NCBI RefSeq assembly: GCF_030731595.1 | Contig: NZ_JANQTS010000064.1 | Coordinates: 1 to 64,000, forward strand | Length of the DNA stretch: 64,000 nt | Direction: 5' to 3' | Source: Yoonia sp. | GTDB taxonomy: Bacteria; Pseudomonadota; Alphaproteobacteria; Rhodobacterales; Rhodobacteraceae | Shown here: positions 30,963 through 39,360 of the stretch, in pieces | How the letters are laid out: each line of letters opens with the position of its first letter | Numbering within the stretch: the first letter of the stretch is position 1 | Notes under the pieces: model-generated | Database searches by the model: none | What the model was told of the DNA's origin: nothing | The model's input: the letters and a program-made list of their open reading frames with translations, nothing else | Translations under genes and position numbers: made by a program

Positions 30963-33716
30963 TCACTGACCCAACCGATCGAGCAGATCAGGGACATGGA
31001 CCTGATCGGATTTATAATTTCCTGTCAGCACATGCATGATGACATTGACCCCGAAACGATAGGCGATCTCGCGCTGCCGTTCACCTGACATGCCGCGTCC
31101 GACCGGGAACATACGTCGGCCGTTGTTATCGACCGCCCAAGCGCGCGCCCAATCGTTGCCGCCGATAATCACCGGCGTTACCCCGTCATTGAGGTTCCGG
31201 AACGGCATGCCTTCCACCTGTTCGGCGTTCATCGGTGCCGCTTCGACCCAGACATCACGGCTGGCATAGCGGCCAGGAAAGTCTTGCAGCAGATAGAAGG
31301 TGCGGGTCAGGACATGGTCGGACGGTATGGGTTCGATGCTCGGAATATCCAGCGAGCGGGCTATGGCCTGCAGCTTGCGCCCCTCGGGAGAACCCGATCC
31401 AAAGCGCGCGGTGTCGGCGTCGCGGGTGTCGAACATGATCATCCCGCCCGTGCGCAGATAGCGGTTCAGCTTGGCATAGGCTTCGCGGCTTGGCAAAGGC
31501 TGGTCGGCGGTGACCGGCCAGTAAAGAAACGGGAAAAAGGCCAGTTCGTCCGTTTCGATATTTACCCCCACAGGTGCCGCAGGTTCGATCGAGGTTCTGC
31601 GGAAAAGCGTCTGTGACAAACCCAAAAGACCCGCCTGCGCGATGTCGTCAGTCTCGGGGTCGCCGGTCAGAACATGGGCCAGCACCACTTCGGTGGTGGC
31701 CCGCAATGCAAAGTCATCGGTCGATTGGGCCTGCGCCTGAGGTGCCAAAAGCATAAGCAACACAAGGGCCGCCGCCACATCCGCGCGCGGGCCGCGCAAC
31801 CGCCCGCCAACAGCAAGCGAGGCAATCACATCAATCAGCAGCAAAAGCACAGTCGCACTCAAGAGCCAGCCTTTCAGGGCCGTTTCGCGCACAATATCCA
31901 TGCCTTCAATCGTGATGCGCGCGGGCCATTGTGCGACAGTCAACAGAGTCTCCGCACCAATCACGTTGATTGCGAACTGGCGATCCCCGCCGGCATAAAG
32001 ACCGGGCGGAAGATCGGGACCGGGAACACCCAGGCCAAGCACCTCTCCCGCGACACCGGGCAAGGCGCTGCCATCTTCCAGCCGCCCATAGGCGTCGAGC
32101 ACCTTGTTTGGCAGCCATGTCGTACCTTCCAGTTCTGTCGCGTCCGGTTGGACCGGACGGGTAGAGACCGCCAGACGTTCCAGCATCTGCACAAAAAGAC
32201 CGGACAAAGGCAGGTTCGACCATTCGGCATTGGCGGTCACATGGACCAGCACAACCTGACCCTCACCAACCAATTGCCGCGTGACCAAAGGCGTGCCATC
32301 CGTCAGTTGTGCGATGACGCGCTCTGCCAATGTCGGGTCCGGCTGGGCCATCACTTGTGATGTCACCGTCACATCCTCTGGCACGGGAAGACCATAGAAA
32401 GGGCTGTCTTCTGCAAACGGGGCCAGCGTTTTGGGCTCGCCCCAACTCATTGCGCCGCCAACGGAGCGACCGCCAGATCGCAGGCGCACAGGCAAGAGCG
32501 GGTCGGCTGCGTCGCGCCCCATGTCAGAGGCGGCAAGCCGGGGCCCTGCAAAGCGCAAAAGCATCCCGCCATTTTCGACCCACTCCAGCACACTGTCCGT
32601 TTCGGTGCCGGCAAGGCTGGCCACATCCGCCAGAATGATCACGTCGGGGTTGGCCAGTAAGATATCTTCCAACGTGCCGTCGATGATATCGGCAGTCGGC
32701 TCCAAGGCTTCGCGCAGATAATAGAGCGGCGAAAGCAGTTCCAGCCCCTCGCGGTCGTCCCGCCCGGCGATCAGCGCGACTTCACGCCGTTTGAGCGCAT
32801 CATCGGTCAGGCTCACAGCACCGGCAGAGCGTGTGCCGCTCACCTCGAACCGCGTGATCCTGTTGCGCAGCTCCGGTGGCAGCACCATGGCCGTTTCTGC
32901 AACCGCATCGCCCGGAGCGAAAGAAAGTGGCACGGTCGCCAGTTGCCGCTCGACCCCCGCAGGGTCAAGGCCGATTGCCGTGACATTGGTGTCCAAAGCA
33001 TTCCCGATGGGCGAACGTGTGGCCGATACGATGACCTGACCGTCTTCAAAGCGGGAAGGGCGCAACCCGACCGTTTGGCGCGGCGTCTGGAAGACAGTGA
33101 CAGCGCCACGGCTTTCGAGCTCTGCCAGCAAATCATCACGGCCCGCCCAATCAAGACCATCTGAAATCCAGTAAGTTTCGAACGCTTCATCGCTCTGGGC
33201 GAACCAGCCGGCAGGATCACCGGGTTGCCATGGCTTGGGCAAGATATTGGGCAGGCGGTTCTGCCAAGCGCTGGGTGCCGCGAATGGCAATTCCCCGACA
33301 GGCAGGTCATTGAGGTTGATGACCGCAGTCAGGCGGTCGGCCAAAGCGGCTTCGGTCAGGAGTGTTTCCACCCGGTCGATCCGCGCCTGCCATGACGGTG
33401 CGCCCGCCCAAGACCCATCAAGCAGGATCACGAGGTTGCCGGACCCTTCGCGCGCGTTCTGCGGGTTCAGGACAGGGCCTGCAAAGCCGATGATCGCCGC
33501 AGCAATCGCGAGGATACGCAACAAAAGCAGCCACCACGGTGTCCGGTCGGTCTGGTTTTCGTCGTCGGTTAGACCCAACAGCAGGGCCACACCGGGAAAG
33601 CGGCGGCGGATTGGCGCAGGCGGCACGGCGCGCAGCAAAATCCACAGGATCGGCAGCGCGATCAGCCCAAGCAGCAACCAAGGTGCCACAAACCCTATGG
33701 GACCGATGGACCACAT
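30963..33716 (-). CDS. BatA-type N-terminus/DUF4159 membrane protein
   Basis: A 917-residue protein. The N-terminal BatA membrane domain (residues 1-80) has two helices and the RRFPGVALLLGL motif. A vWA-like region follows (LVILLDGSWAG). A further hydrophobic segment near 640-690 is followed by a possible signal-like stretch ending AQAQS. The C-terminal DUF4159 domain (about 700-917) contains AFFPFLYWPV, GGMIMFDTRDAD and FPVGRGMSGERQREIAYRFGVN. Clusters of this type are widespread with MoxR ATPases and are thought to work in envelope protein or cofactor maturation. The ATG overlaps the DUF58 stop by one base. Confidence 0.88.
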   Translation of the reverse strand: MWSIGPIGFVAPWLLLGLIALPILWILLRAVPPAPIRRRFPGVALLLGLTDDENQTDRTPWWLLLLRILAIAAAIIGFAGPVLNPQNAREGSGNLVILLDGSWAGAPSWQARIDRVETLLTEAALADRLTAVINLNDLPVGELPFAAPSAWQNRLPNILPKPWQPGDPAGWFAQSDEAFETYWISDGLDWAGRDDLLAELESRGAVTVFQTPRQTVGLRPSRFEDGQVIVSATRSPIGNALDTNVTAIGLDPAGVERQLATVPLSFAPGDAVAETAMVLPPELRNRITRFEVSGTRSAGAVSLTDDALKRREVALIAGRDDREGLELLSPLYYLREALEPTADIIDGTLEDILLANPDVIILADVASLAGTETDSVLEWVENGGMLLRFAGPRLAASDMGRDAADPLLPVRLRSGGRSVGGAMSWGEPKTLAPFAEDSPFYGLPVPEDVTVTSQVMAQPDPTLAERVIAQLTDGTPLVTRQLVGEGQVVLVHVTANAEWSNLPLSGLFVQMLERLAVSTRPVQPDATELEGTTWLPNKVLDAYGRLEDGSALPGVAGEVLGLGVPGPDLPPGLYAGGDRQFAINVIGAETLLTVAQWPARITIEGMDIVRETALKGWLLSATVLLLLIDVIASLAVGGRLRGPRADVAAALVLLMLLAPQAQAQSTDDFALRATTEVVLAHVLTGDPETDDIAQAGLLGLSQTLFRRTSIEPAAPVGVNIETDELAFFPFLYWPVTADQPLPSREAYAKLNRYLRTGGMIMFDTRDADTARFGSGSPEGRKLQAIARSLDIPSIEPIPSDHVLTRTFYLLQDFPGRYASRDVWVEAAPMNAEQVEGMPFRNLNDGVTPVIIGGNDWARAWAVDNNGRRMFPVGRGMSGERQREIAYRFGVNVIMHVLTGNYKSDQVHVPDLLDRLGQ

Positions 33717-34588
33717 CAGGCGTGCCGCTCCAGCGCGCCATAAAGCCAAAGCAGCGCATTGGTGCCGCTTTCGCCTGTGTGGTGGGTCTGGAATTGCCAG
33801 CCCGTTGTGCGGGCCAGATGTTGCAGCCGATCCTTGCGGGCGGCCAGACGATCAAGGTAGCGCGCTTTCAGATCGCCCGCCTTAAGCGTTTCATGCTGCA
33901 GCGCGCCAGACATGCTTTCGAAAATGGTGCGCCCGTCAAAAGGAAAGGCTTCTTCCTGCGGGTCAAGCACTTGCAAAAGCGCGCCACGTACGCCCCGATC
34001 GGCCGCTTTCAACAAGGCATCCTCGATCGGTTTCAAATCACCCAAGAAGTCGCTGATAAAAAGCGCGCGCGAATGCGGCAGCATGCCTTGCGCTTCGGGT
34101 GCGCCATAGTCTGTGTCATCTGCGAGCGACAAAAGCTGGGCCATCTGCATCAGTTGCGCCTCGCCCCGGCGTGGTGGCAGCCGCAACCCGGTCAGCCCAA
34201 CCCTTTCCCCGCCACGGATCAACAGGATCGCTGTGGCCAGCCCCAAGGTCCGCGCCCGCGCAGCCTTGCTTGGCAGGTTGTCATGCGAGCGGAACGACAT
34301 GGATGCCGCCTGATCGACCCAAAGAATGATCGATTGCGCAATCTGCCATTCCTTGTCCTGCACGAAATTCACGTCGGATCTTGCCGACCTGCGCCAGTCT
34401 ATCGTGCGCGCCTCGTCATGCGCTTGGGCGGGACGGTATTGCCAGAATGTATCGCCTGTCCCTGCGCGCCTGCGCCCGTGATCGCCCAATAGGACCGTCG
34501 ACGCCAGATGCTCTGCCTCCGCAAGAAGCGGGGGCAGGGGCGCGGCCAGCGCCTCGGCTGTGGACCTGAGGGTGAGCGGGTCAGTCAT
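33716..34588 (-). CDS. DUF58 domain protein
   Basis: A 290-residue cytoplasmic protein of the DUF58 family, usually encoded beside MoxR AAA+ ATPases. The core motif is seen in GTGDTFWQYRPAQAHDEARTIDWRRSAR. A vWA-like fold follows with the degenerate metal site WVDQAASM. These proteins probably act as the substrate adaptor of MoxR. It overlaps moxR by four bases and the DUF4159 gene by one, so the three are translated in a chain. Confidence 0.92.
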   Translation of the reverse strand: MTDPLTLRSTAEALAAPLPPLLAEAEHLASTVLLGDHGRRRAGTGDTFWQYRPAQAHDEARTIDWRRSARSDVNFVQDKEWQIAQSIILWVDQAASMSFRSHDNLPSKAARARTLGLATAILLIRGGERVGLTGLRLPPRRGEAQLMQMAQLLSLADDTDYGAPEAQGMLPHSRALFISDFLGDLKPIEDALLKAADRGVRGALLQVLDPQEEAFPFDGRTIFESMSGALQHETLKAGDLKARYLDRLAARKDRLQHLARTTGWQFQTHHTGESGTNALLWLYGALERHA

Positions 34589-35592
34589 GCAGCGCTTGCC
34601 ACCGTCGTGATCTGATCGGCTACGGTGTTGATGACATTATGGATGCTTTCGCCGCGCGCACGGGCCGCGAATGATAGGGCCATCCGGTGTTCCAGTACGG
34701 GGACCGCCATCGCGCGCACGTCCTCTGCCGACGGGGCAAGACGCCCTTCCAGCAAAGCTTGCGCCCGCACGGTCAGCATCAGCGCCTGTGCCGCGCGCGG
34801 GCCAGGGCCCCAGCTGACGTTGTGGCGGATGATGTCGGGCGCGTTTGCATCGCCGGGGCGGCAGGCGCGAACCAGATCAAGGATCATCTCGACGATGTTT
34901 TCGCCCACTGGCATCCGGCGCAAAAGCGCTTGGGCATCCAGCAATTCCTGCGCGGTAAAGATCTGGCTTGATTTGGCATCAACCGATCCGGTCGTTGCGA
35001 TCAGGATATCTTTTTCGGTCTGGCGGTCGGGGTAAGGCACATCGATCTGGACCAGGAAACGGTCAAGCTGCGCCTCTGGCAGCGGATAGGTGCCTTCCTG
35101 TTCAATCGGGTTTTGCGTGGCCAAGACGTGGAAAGGGACACCCAGAGGGCGGTGTTCGCCGGCGATGGTGACTTCCTTTTCCTGCATGGCTTGCAGCAGC
35201 GCCGATTGCGTGCGCGGCGAAGCGCGGTTGATTTCGTCGGCCATCAATAGCTGGCAAAAAATCGGGCCTTCTATAAAGCGGAAGTGACGCTTGCCGTCCT
35301 CGGAGGTTTCCAAAACCTCGGAGCCCAGAATATCTGCTGGCATCAGGTCGGGAGTGAACTGGATCCGGTTGCCGTTCAGCCCCATCACCGTGGAAAGTGT
35401 GTCAACAAGCCGCGTCTTGCCAAGGCCGGGAAGACCGATCAACACGGCGTGGCCGCCGCAAATCAGGGCTGTCAGGGTCAGGTCAACAACCCGTGGTTGG
35501 CCAATAAAACGGGCCGAGATACTGGCGCGGGCTGCGCCCAGTTTTGCGCCCAGAACCTCGATTTGGGCAACAAGATCGGCGTCGTTTGCCAT
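34585..35592 (-). CDS. MoxR family AAA+ ATPase
   Basis: A 335-residue ATPase. Walker A is GLPGLGKT (residues 53-60), Walker B is LLMADEINR (about 115), sensor 1 is in LATQNPIEQEGTYPLPEAQLDRF, and the C-terminal lid domain follows. MoxR proteins are chaperone-like and work with vWA-domain partners; here DUF58 and DUF4159 proteins follow directly in one operon. It is the first gene of the operon, with a divergent DUF1285 gene 57 bases away. The ATG at 35592 is preceded by GGAGGAAA. Confidence 0.95.
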   Translation of the reverse strand: MANDADLVAQIEVLGAKLGAARASISARFIGQPRVVDLTLTALICGGHAVLIGLPGLGKTRLVDTLSTVMGLNGNRIQFTPDLMPADILGSEVLETSEDGKRHFRFIEGPIFCQLLMADEINRASPRTQSALLQAMQEKEVTIAGEHRPLGVPFHVLATQNPIEQEGTYPLPEAQLDRFLVQIDVPYPDRQTEKDILIATTGSVDAKSSQIFTAQELLDAQALLRRMPVGENIVEMILDLVRACRPGDANAPDIIRHNVSWGPGPRAAQALMLTVRAQALLEGRLAPSAEDVRAMAVPVLEHRMALSFAARARGESIHNVINTVADQITTVASAA

Positions 35593-35613
35593 GACTTTCC
35601 TCCGGTTGAACTA

Positions 35614-35634
35614 TATCTGTTATACGAACAGATA
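35614..35634. promoter_or_regulatory. Inverted repeat between moxR and DUF1285 genes
   Basis: Perfect 8-bp arms TATCTGTT and AACAGATA with a 5-base centre, in the 57-base divergent spacer. It lies 22 bases from the moxR start and 16 from the DUF1285 start, so a protein bound here could control both directions. No cognate regulator is encoded nearby. Confidence 0.45.
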
Positions 35635-35649
35635 ATACCATGAACCCCA

Positions 35650-36237
35650 ATGGCAAAAAGAATGACCACACAAAAGATTGTGACCCCCTCTGCAGAAAGC
35701 CTCGCCAGCAGCGCGCGTGCCGTCCAAAAAGGCGGTTTACCACCGGTACATTTGTGGAATCCGCCTCATTGCGGCGATATCGACATGCGGATAGCGCGGG
35801 ATGGGACATGGTTTTATATGGGCACACCGATCGGGCGCGTTGAACTGGTGCGCTTGTTTTCAACGATTCTGCGCCGTGATGGGGATGATTACGTTCTGGT
35901 CACTCCGGTCGAGAAGGTCGGGATCAAGGTGGATGATGCGCCCTTCGTCGCTGTCGATTTCAACCGGCGCGGGGATGGTTTGGAATTTGAAACCAATGTC
36001 GGCGACCGGATGATCGCCGGGCCCGACCATCCGATCCGTGTGGTGCGAGACACCGAAACGGGTGAGCCGTCACCCTACATCCTGGTCCGCAGCAATCTGG
36101 AGGCGCTGATCGACCGCAAGTCGTTTTACCGCTTGGTCGAGACCGGTGAACATGCGGATTATGAGGGCGAGCAATGGTTCGGTGTCAGATCTGAAGGTAT
36201 ATTTTTTCCGATTATTCCAACCGCCGAGCTTGCGTAG
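35650..36237 (+). CDS. DUF1285 family protein
   Basis: A 195-residue cytoplasmic protein whose conserved segments (NPPHCGDIDMRIARDGTWFYMGTPIGR, LVTPVEKVGI, SNLEALIDRKSFYRLVE) identify DUF1285. Members fold as two beta-sandwich-like units of unknown function. As far as I recall, in relatives this gene lies near the moxR locus in the same direction; here it is divergent. The start may also be ATG 35662, four codons in. Confidence 0.88.
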   Translation: MAKRMTTQKIVTPSAESLASSARAVQKGGLPPVHLWNPPHCGDIDMRIARDGTWFYMGTPIGRVELVRLFSTILRRDGDDYVLVTPVEKVGIKVDDAPFVAVDFNRRGDGLEFETNVGDRMIAGPDHPIRVVRDTETGEPSPYILVRSNLEALIDRKSFYRLVETGEHADYEGEQWFGVRSEGIFFPIIPTAELA

Positions 36238-36286
36238 TTTGCCGTGAACCACCGCTTGCTGACCTAAGATCTCCGGAGTCTGTGCC

Positions 36287-37039
36287 ATGCCAAAATTCTG
36301 CGCCAATCTCACGTGGCTCTTTACAGAACTCCCCTTTCTTGAACGGTTTGAAGCCGCCAAAGAGGCGGGCTTTGACGGGGTCGAGGTTCTGTTTCCTTAT
36401 GACGTCAACGCGCAGGATATCGTGAATGCACGCGCGCGGCATGACTTGCAGATGGTCCTGATCAATTGCCCGCCCCCCAACTACACCGGTGGCGCGCAAG
36501 GCTTTGCGGCCGTGCCGGGCGTCGAGGAGCGGTTCCAGAAGGATTTCATGCGCGCGCTCCGTTACGCGCAGACTTTAGGGGCCAAGCACCTGCACATCAT
36601 GTCAGGTGTGGCCGAAGGGGCTTTGGCAAAAGAGACCTTCATTCGCAATCTGCGCTGGGCAGCCGCCCAGGCACCCAAACAAAGCCTGACAATCGAGCCG
36701 ATCAATAATGAAACGATGCCGGGTTATTTCCTCAACGACTTCGATCTGGGCCGCGAGATTGTCATGATGATTGGTGCGCCTAACCTGCGCCTGCAATTTG
36801 ACGCCTTTCATGCTGCAAAGATCACAGGTGACGTCTGGGGCACATGGGAGGCCGTGCGCGATATCACGGCGCATGTGCAGGTCGCGCAAATGCCGGACAG
36901 GGGCGAACCGGATCAGGGCGAGATCGACTATCCTGCGTTTTTTGCCGCGCTTGATGCGCAGGGGTACGCAGGTTGGGTGTCGGGTGAGTATAAGCCGCGC
37001 AAGACAACAGGCGATGGTCTGGGGTGGATTGCAGGTTGA
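36287..37039 (+). CDS. hyi: Hydroxypyruvate isomerase family protein
   Basis: A 250-residue TIM-barrel enzyme (xylose-isomerase-like, Hyi family) interconverting hydroxypyruvate and tartronate semialdehyde. Markers are ANLTWLFTELPFLERFEAAKEAGFDGVEVLFPY at the start (a typical Hyi N-terminus), a metal-site Glu in TIEPINN, LQFDAFHAA, and GEIDYPAFF. It links glyoxylate/glycerate metabolism to the glycolate oxidase genes found 10 kb away, but it is not in an operon with a glyoxylate carboligase here. A close alternative is a related sugar epimerase. Confidence 0.85.
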   Translation: MPKFCANLTWLFTELPFLERFEAAKEAGFDGVEVLFPYDVNAQDIVNARARHDLQMVLINCPPPNYTGGAQGFAAVPGVEERFQKDFMRALRYAQTLGAKHLHIMSGVAEGALAKETFIRNLRWAAAQAPKQSLTIEPINNETMPGYFLNDFDLGREIVMMIGAPNLRLQFDAFHAAKITGDVWGTWEAVRDITAHVQVAQMPDRGEPDQGEIDYPAFFAALDAQGYAGWVSGEYKPRKTTGDGLGWIAG

Positions 37040-37133
37040 TGACACCAAGGTGCGTGAAGACGGCTTTGTGGACTTTTCAGCGCCCTCTCTAGAATCCGAA
37101 ATCTTTTGATATCTTATTTCCTACTGAAAACAT

Positions 37134-37153
37134 GCTGACATAACGCTGTCAGC
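37134..37153. promoter_or_regulatory. Inverted repeat upstream of the VOC/YafY pair
   Basis: Seven-base perfect arms GCTGACA and TGTCAGC with a 6-base centre, about 50 bases before the VOC gene. It is a plausible autoregulatory site for the downstream YafY-type regulator. The 162-base spacer 37040-37201 otherwise shows only the ribosome site AAAGGAGA at its end. Confidence 0.45.
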
Positions 37154-37201
37154 AGGGGTATGCTTAAAGCTGTTCATCAACCTCAACAAAGGAGATGAAA
37201 C

Positions 37202-37567
37202 ATGAGCGATCGTACTATTATGGCCTGGGGCGAAATCCCTGTGACCGACTTGGAAAAGTCAGTTGCGTTTTATAACGAAGTCTTTGGATACGACATGAAG
37301 ATCGACACTTCTGGTCCTAATCCAATGGCGGTACTGGGCAGCCTAGAGAATTCCGCCGGAGCGCATCTTTATCCGGGCAAACCTGCCGCCGACGGTGGCA
37401 ACACCATCCATCTTGCTTTGACCGATACGCTCGAAGCCGGGATCGACCGTGTCTGGAAAGCTGGCGGTAAGGTCGTCAGCCCTCCGATCGCAATCCCTGC
37501 TGGCCGTTTTGCTTATGCACAGGATCTTGACGGCAATTCCATCGGCCTGTTCGAGGGCGCCGCCTGA
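37202..37567 (+). CDS. VOC family (glyoxalase/bleomycin-resistance) protein
   Basis: A 121-residue protein with the paired beta-alpha-beta-beta-beta modules of the vicinal-oxygen-chelate fold: WGEIPVTDLEKSVAFYNEVFGYDM in the first half, and a second module ending FAYAQDLDGNSIGLFE. The metal-ligand pattern of true glyoxalase I is incomplete, so the substrate is unknown. A strong AAAGGAGA precedes the ATG. It overlaps the next regulator by one base (TGATG), so the two are a functional pair. Confidence 0.9.
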   Translation: MSDRTIMAWGEIPVTDLEKSVAFYNEVFGYDMKIDTSGPNPMAVLGSLENSAGAHLYPGKPAADGGNTIHLALTDTLEAGIDRVWKAGGKVVSPPIAIPAGRFAYAQDLDGNSIGLFEGAA

Positions 37568-38250
37568 TGCGCAAGGCCGACCGCCTTTTTCAGATATTGC
37601 AATATCTGCGAGGCGGTCGGCTGACCACGGCAGCACAACTGGCTGAAAAGCTGGAGGTCACGCCGCGCACGATCTACCGCGATGTGGCGCATCTGATTGG
37701 CTCTGGCGTGCCCATCGAAGGCGAAGCAGGCGTGGGCTATCTGATGCGCGACGGCTATGACCTCCCGCCATTGATGTTCACCAGCGAAGAGATCGTGGCC
37801 CTCGTATCCGGTGCGCGCCTGCTGCAAACTTGGGGCGGAACCAAAATGGCCGCCGCCGCCCAAGAAGCGATGGTCAAGATTGATGCCGTCCTGCCTGAAG
37901 AAGCGCGCAGGCAGATCGGGCAGGTCAACGTACATGTGATGGGCGATGGATCAGCCAGCAGCCACTGGCGCGACTATCTGGACCGGTTCGAGGCAGCTTC
38001 TGAGGCCAATATCCGCATGCAGATGACCTATGCGGACGAAGCGGGCAACCAGACAGAGCGGATCGTGCGCCCTTTGGGGGTCTGGTTCTGGGGCAAGGTC
38101 TGGACCGCCGTGTGCTGGTGCGAGTTGCGCGAGGGGTTTCGGATGTTCCGGTTGGATCGGGTCTCTGATCTGGTGGAATTGGACCGTTTCCGCCCGCAAA
38201 AGGACCAAACCTTGCGCGCATTCTATGAAACAGAGGCCTATCGCCACTAA
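37567..38250 (+). CDS. YafY/WYL-type helix-turn-helix regulator
   Basis: A 227-residue regulator with an N-terminal HTH_11 domain (residues 1-60: ADRLFQILQYLRGGRLTTAAQLAEKLEVTPRTIYRDVAHL) and a C-terminal WYL-like domain containing GVWFWGKVWTAVCWCELREGFRMFRLDRV. WYL domains bind small ligands or nucleic acid ends. It is translationally coupled to the VOC gene and probably regulates it through the inverted repeat at 37134. Confidence 0.9.
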   Translation: MRKADRLFQILQYLRGGRLTTAAQLAEKLEVTPRTIYRDVAHLIGSGVPIEGEAGVGYLMRDGYDLPPLMFTSEEIVALVSGARLLQTWGGTKMAAAAQEAMVKIDAVLPEEARRQIGQVNVHVMGDGSASSHWRDYLDRFEAASEANIRMQMTYADEAGNQTERIVRPLGVWFWGKVWTAVCWCELREGFRMFRLDRVSDLVELDRFRPQKDQTLRAFYETEAYRH

Positions 38251-38322
38251 ACGCACAGTATTGTGTGTGGCCATCCGGCAGGCGCGTACTAGGCTCTGAG
38301 GTGCAAATCAAAGGAGTCAGTC

Positions 38323-39330
38323 TTGGCCATTACACGCCGCATATTCGTTGCAGGTGCCGCCGCCGCGATCGCGTCGCCGATGTTGGCCCAAGCCGACCCT
38401 TGGGCGGGCATCGCTGACGCGGCAGGTGCGCTGTCGCAATGTCATGCGCTGGCGGTCCGCCAACAAGGGCAGCCCGTCCTGACAGAGGTTTTTCGTGGGC
38501 CCGCTATCGGGCGTGCTGTCCCCATCAAATCGGTGTCCAAAACCATCGTCGCGGCGCTGACGGGTGCTGCGTTGGATCGTGGGGAAATATCATCGCTGGA
38601 TGCAACGCTGGGCGAGGTCGCCCCGCGATTGATCCCCGCGGGTGCGGATCCGCGTGTTGCAGGGATCACGATGGAAAATCTGATCACCATGCAAGCCGGA
38701 TTGGAACGCACGTCAGGCGCAAATTATGGCAGTTGGGTCAGCAGTAGCAACTGGGTGGCAAACGCCTTGGGCCGCCCTTTCGTTGCCGAACCGGGAGAGC
38801 GGATGCTCTATTCCACGGGTTCATTCCACGTGCTGGGCGCGGTCTTGGCCGAGGTGTCCGGGCAATCCCTGCTGACGCTTGCGCGCGCACGTTTGGGGGA
38901 CCCGCTGGGCATCGAAGTACCTGCTTGGACACGCGACCCGCAGGGCCGGTATCTGGGCGGGAACGAGATGGCGCTGACCCTTGATGGCATGGTCCGCTTT
39001 GGTGAAATGTACCGGCAAGGTGGTGCATTCGCGGGCGCGCAGGTTCTGAGCCGCGATTGGGTCGCGCGGTCGTTTGACGTGCGGACCCGCTCTGCGTTTT
39101 CAGGACTGGATTACGGCTATGGCTGGTTTTTGGGGCAGGGTGATGGAGTGCGATATGCCCTTGCGCGGGGCTATGGCGGCCAGATCATTTGCGTCGCTCC
39201 GGCGGTCGGCATGACTTTGGCGTTGACCTCTGACCCGCTGCAACCGGCCCGCAGCGGGGGTTACTTTGGCGATTTGCAGCGGCTGATCGAGCGCCAGATT
39301 CTGCCTTTGGCGAAAGCGCAGGTCACGTAA
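38323..39330 (+). CDS. Exported serine hydrolase, beta-lactamase/class C esterase family
   Basis: A 335-residue protein of the penicillin-binding/beta-lactamase fold. The active-site S-x-x-K is SVSK (Ser70, Lys73), the second motif is YSTGS, and a third, GYGGQ, replaces KTG. The N-terminus TRRIFVAGAAAAIA is a twin-arginine signal, so it is exported folded. The start is TTG at 38323 with AAGGAG six bases upstream. Such proteins hydrolyse esters or peptides; it is not evidently a resistance enzyme. Its stop codon TAA lies inside the palindromic repeat at 39327. Confidence 0.87.
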   Translation: MAITRRIFVAGAAAAIASPMLAQADPWAGIADAAGALSQCHALAVRQQGQPVLTEVFRGPAIGRAVPIKSVSKTIVAALTGAALDRGEISSLDATLGEVAPRLIPAGADPRVAGITMENLITMQAGLERTSGANYGSWVSSSNWVANALGRPFVAEPGERMLYSTGSFHVLGAVLAEVSGQSLLTLARARLGDPLGIEVPAWTRDPQGRYLGGNEMALTLDGMVRFGEMYRQGGAFAGAQVLSRDWVARSFDVRTRSAFSGLDYGYGWFLGQGDGVRYALARGYGGQIICVAPAVGMTLALTSDPLQPARSGGYFGDLQRLIERQILPLAKAQVT

Positions 39331-39352
39331 GGTGGGTTGAAACCCACCTTAC
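39327..39352. repeat. Extragenic palindrome, GTAAGGTGG family, copy 2
   Basis: Twelve-base perfect arms GTAAGGTGGGTT and AACCCACCTTAC with a 2-base centre. The stop codon of the serine hydrolase (39328-39330) is part of the left arm. It lies between convergent genes and can serve both as a transcript end. Confidence 0.8.
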
Positions 39353-39360
39353 CTGCGGCT

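Noticed and set aside
27894..36237. MoxR/vWA locus as a phage-defence ternary system
   Set aside because: MoxR-vWA pairs can occur in defence, but here the partners are DUF58/BatA/DUF4159 envelope proteins in a core-gene neighbourhood without nucleases aimed at DNA or signs of transfer.
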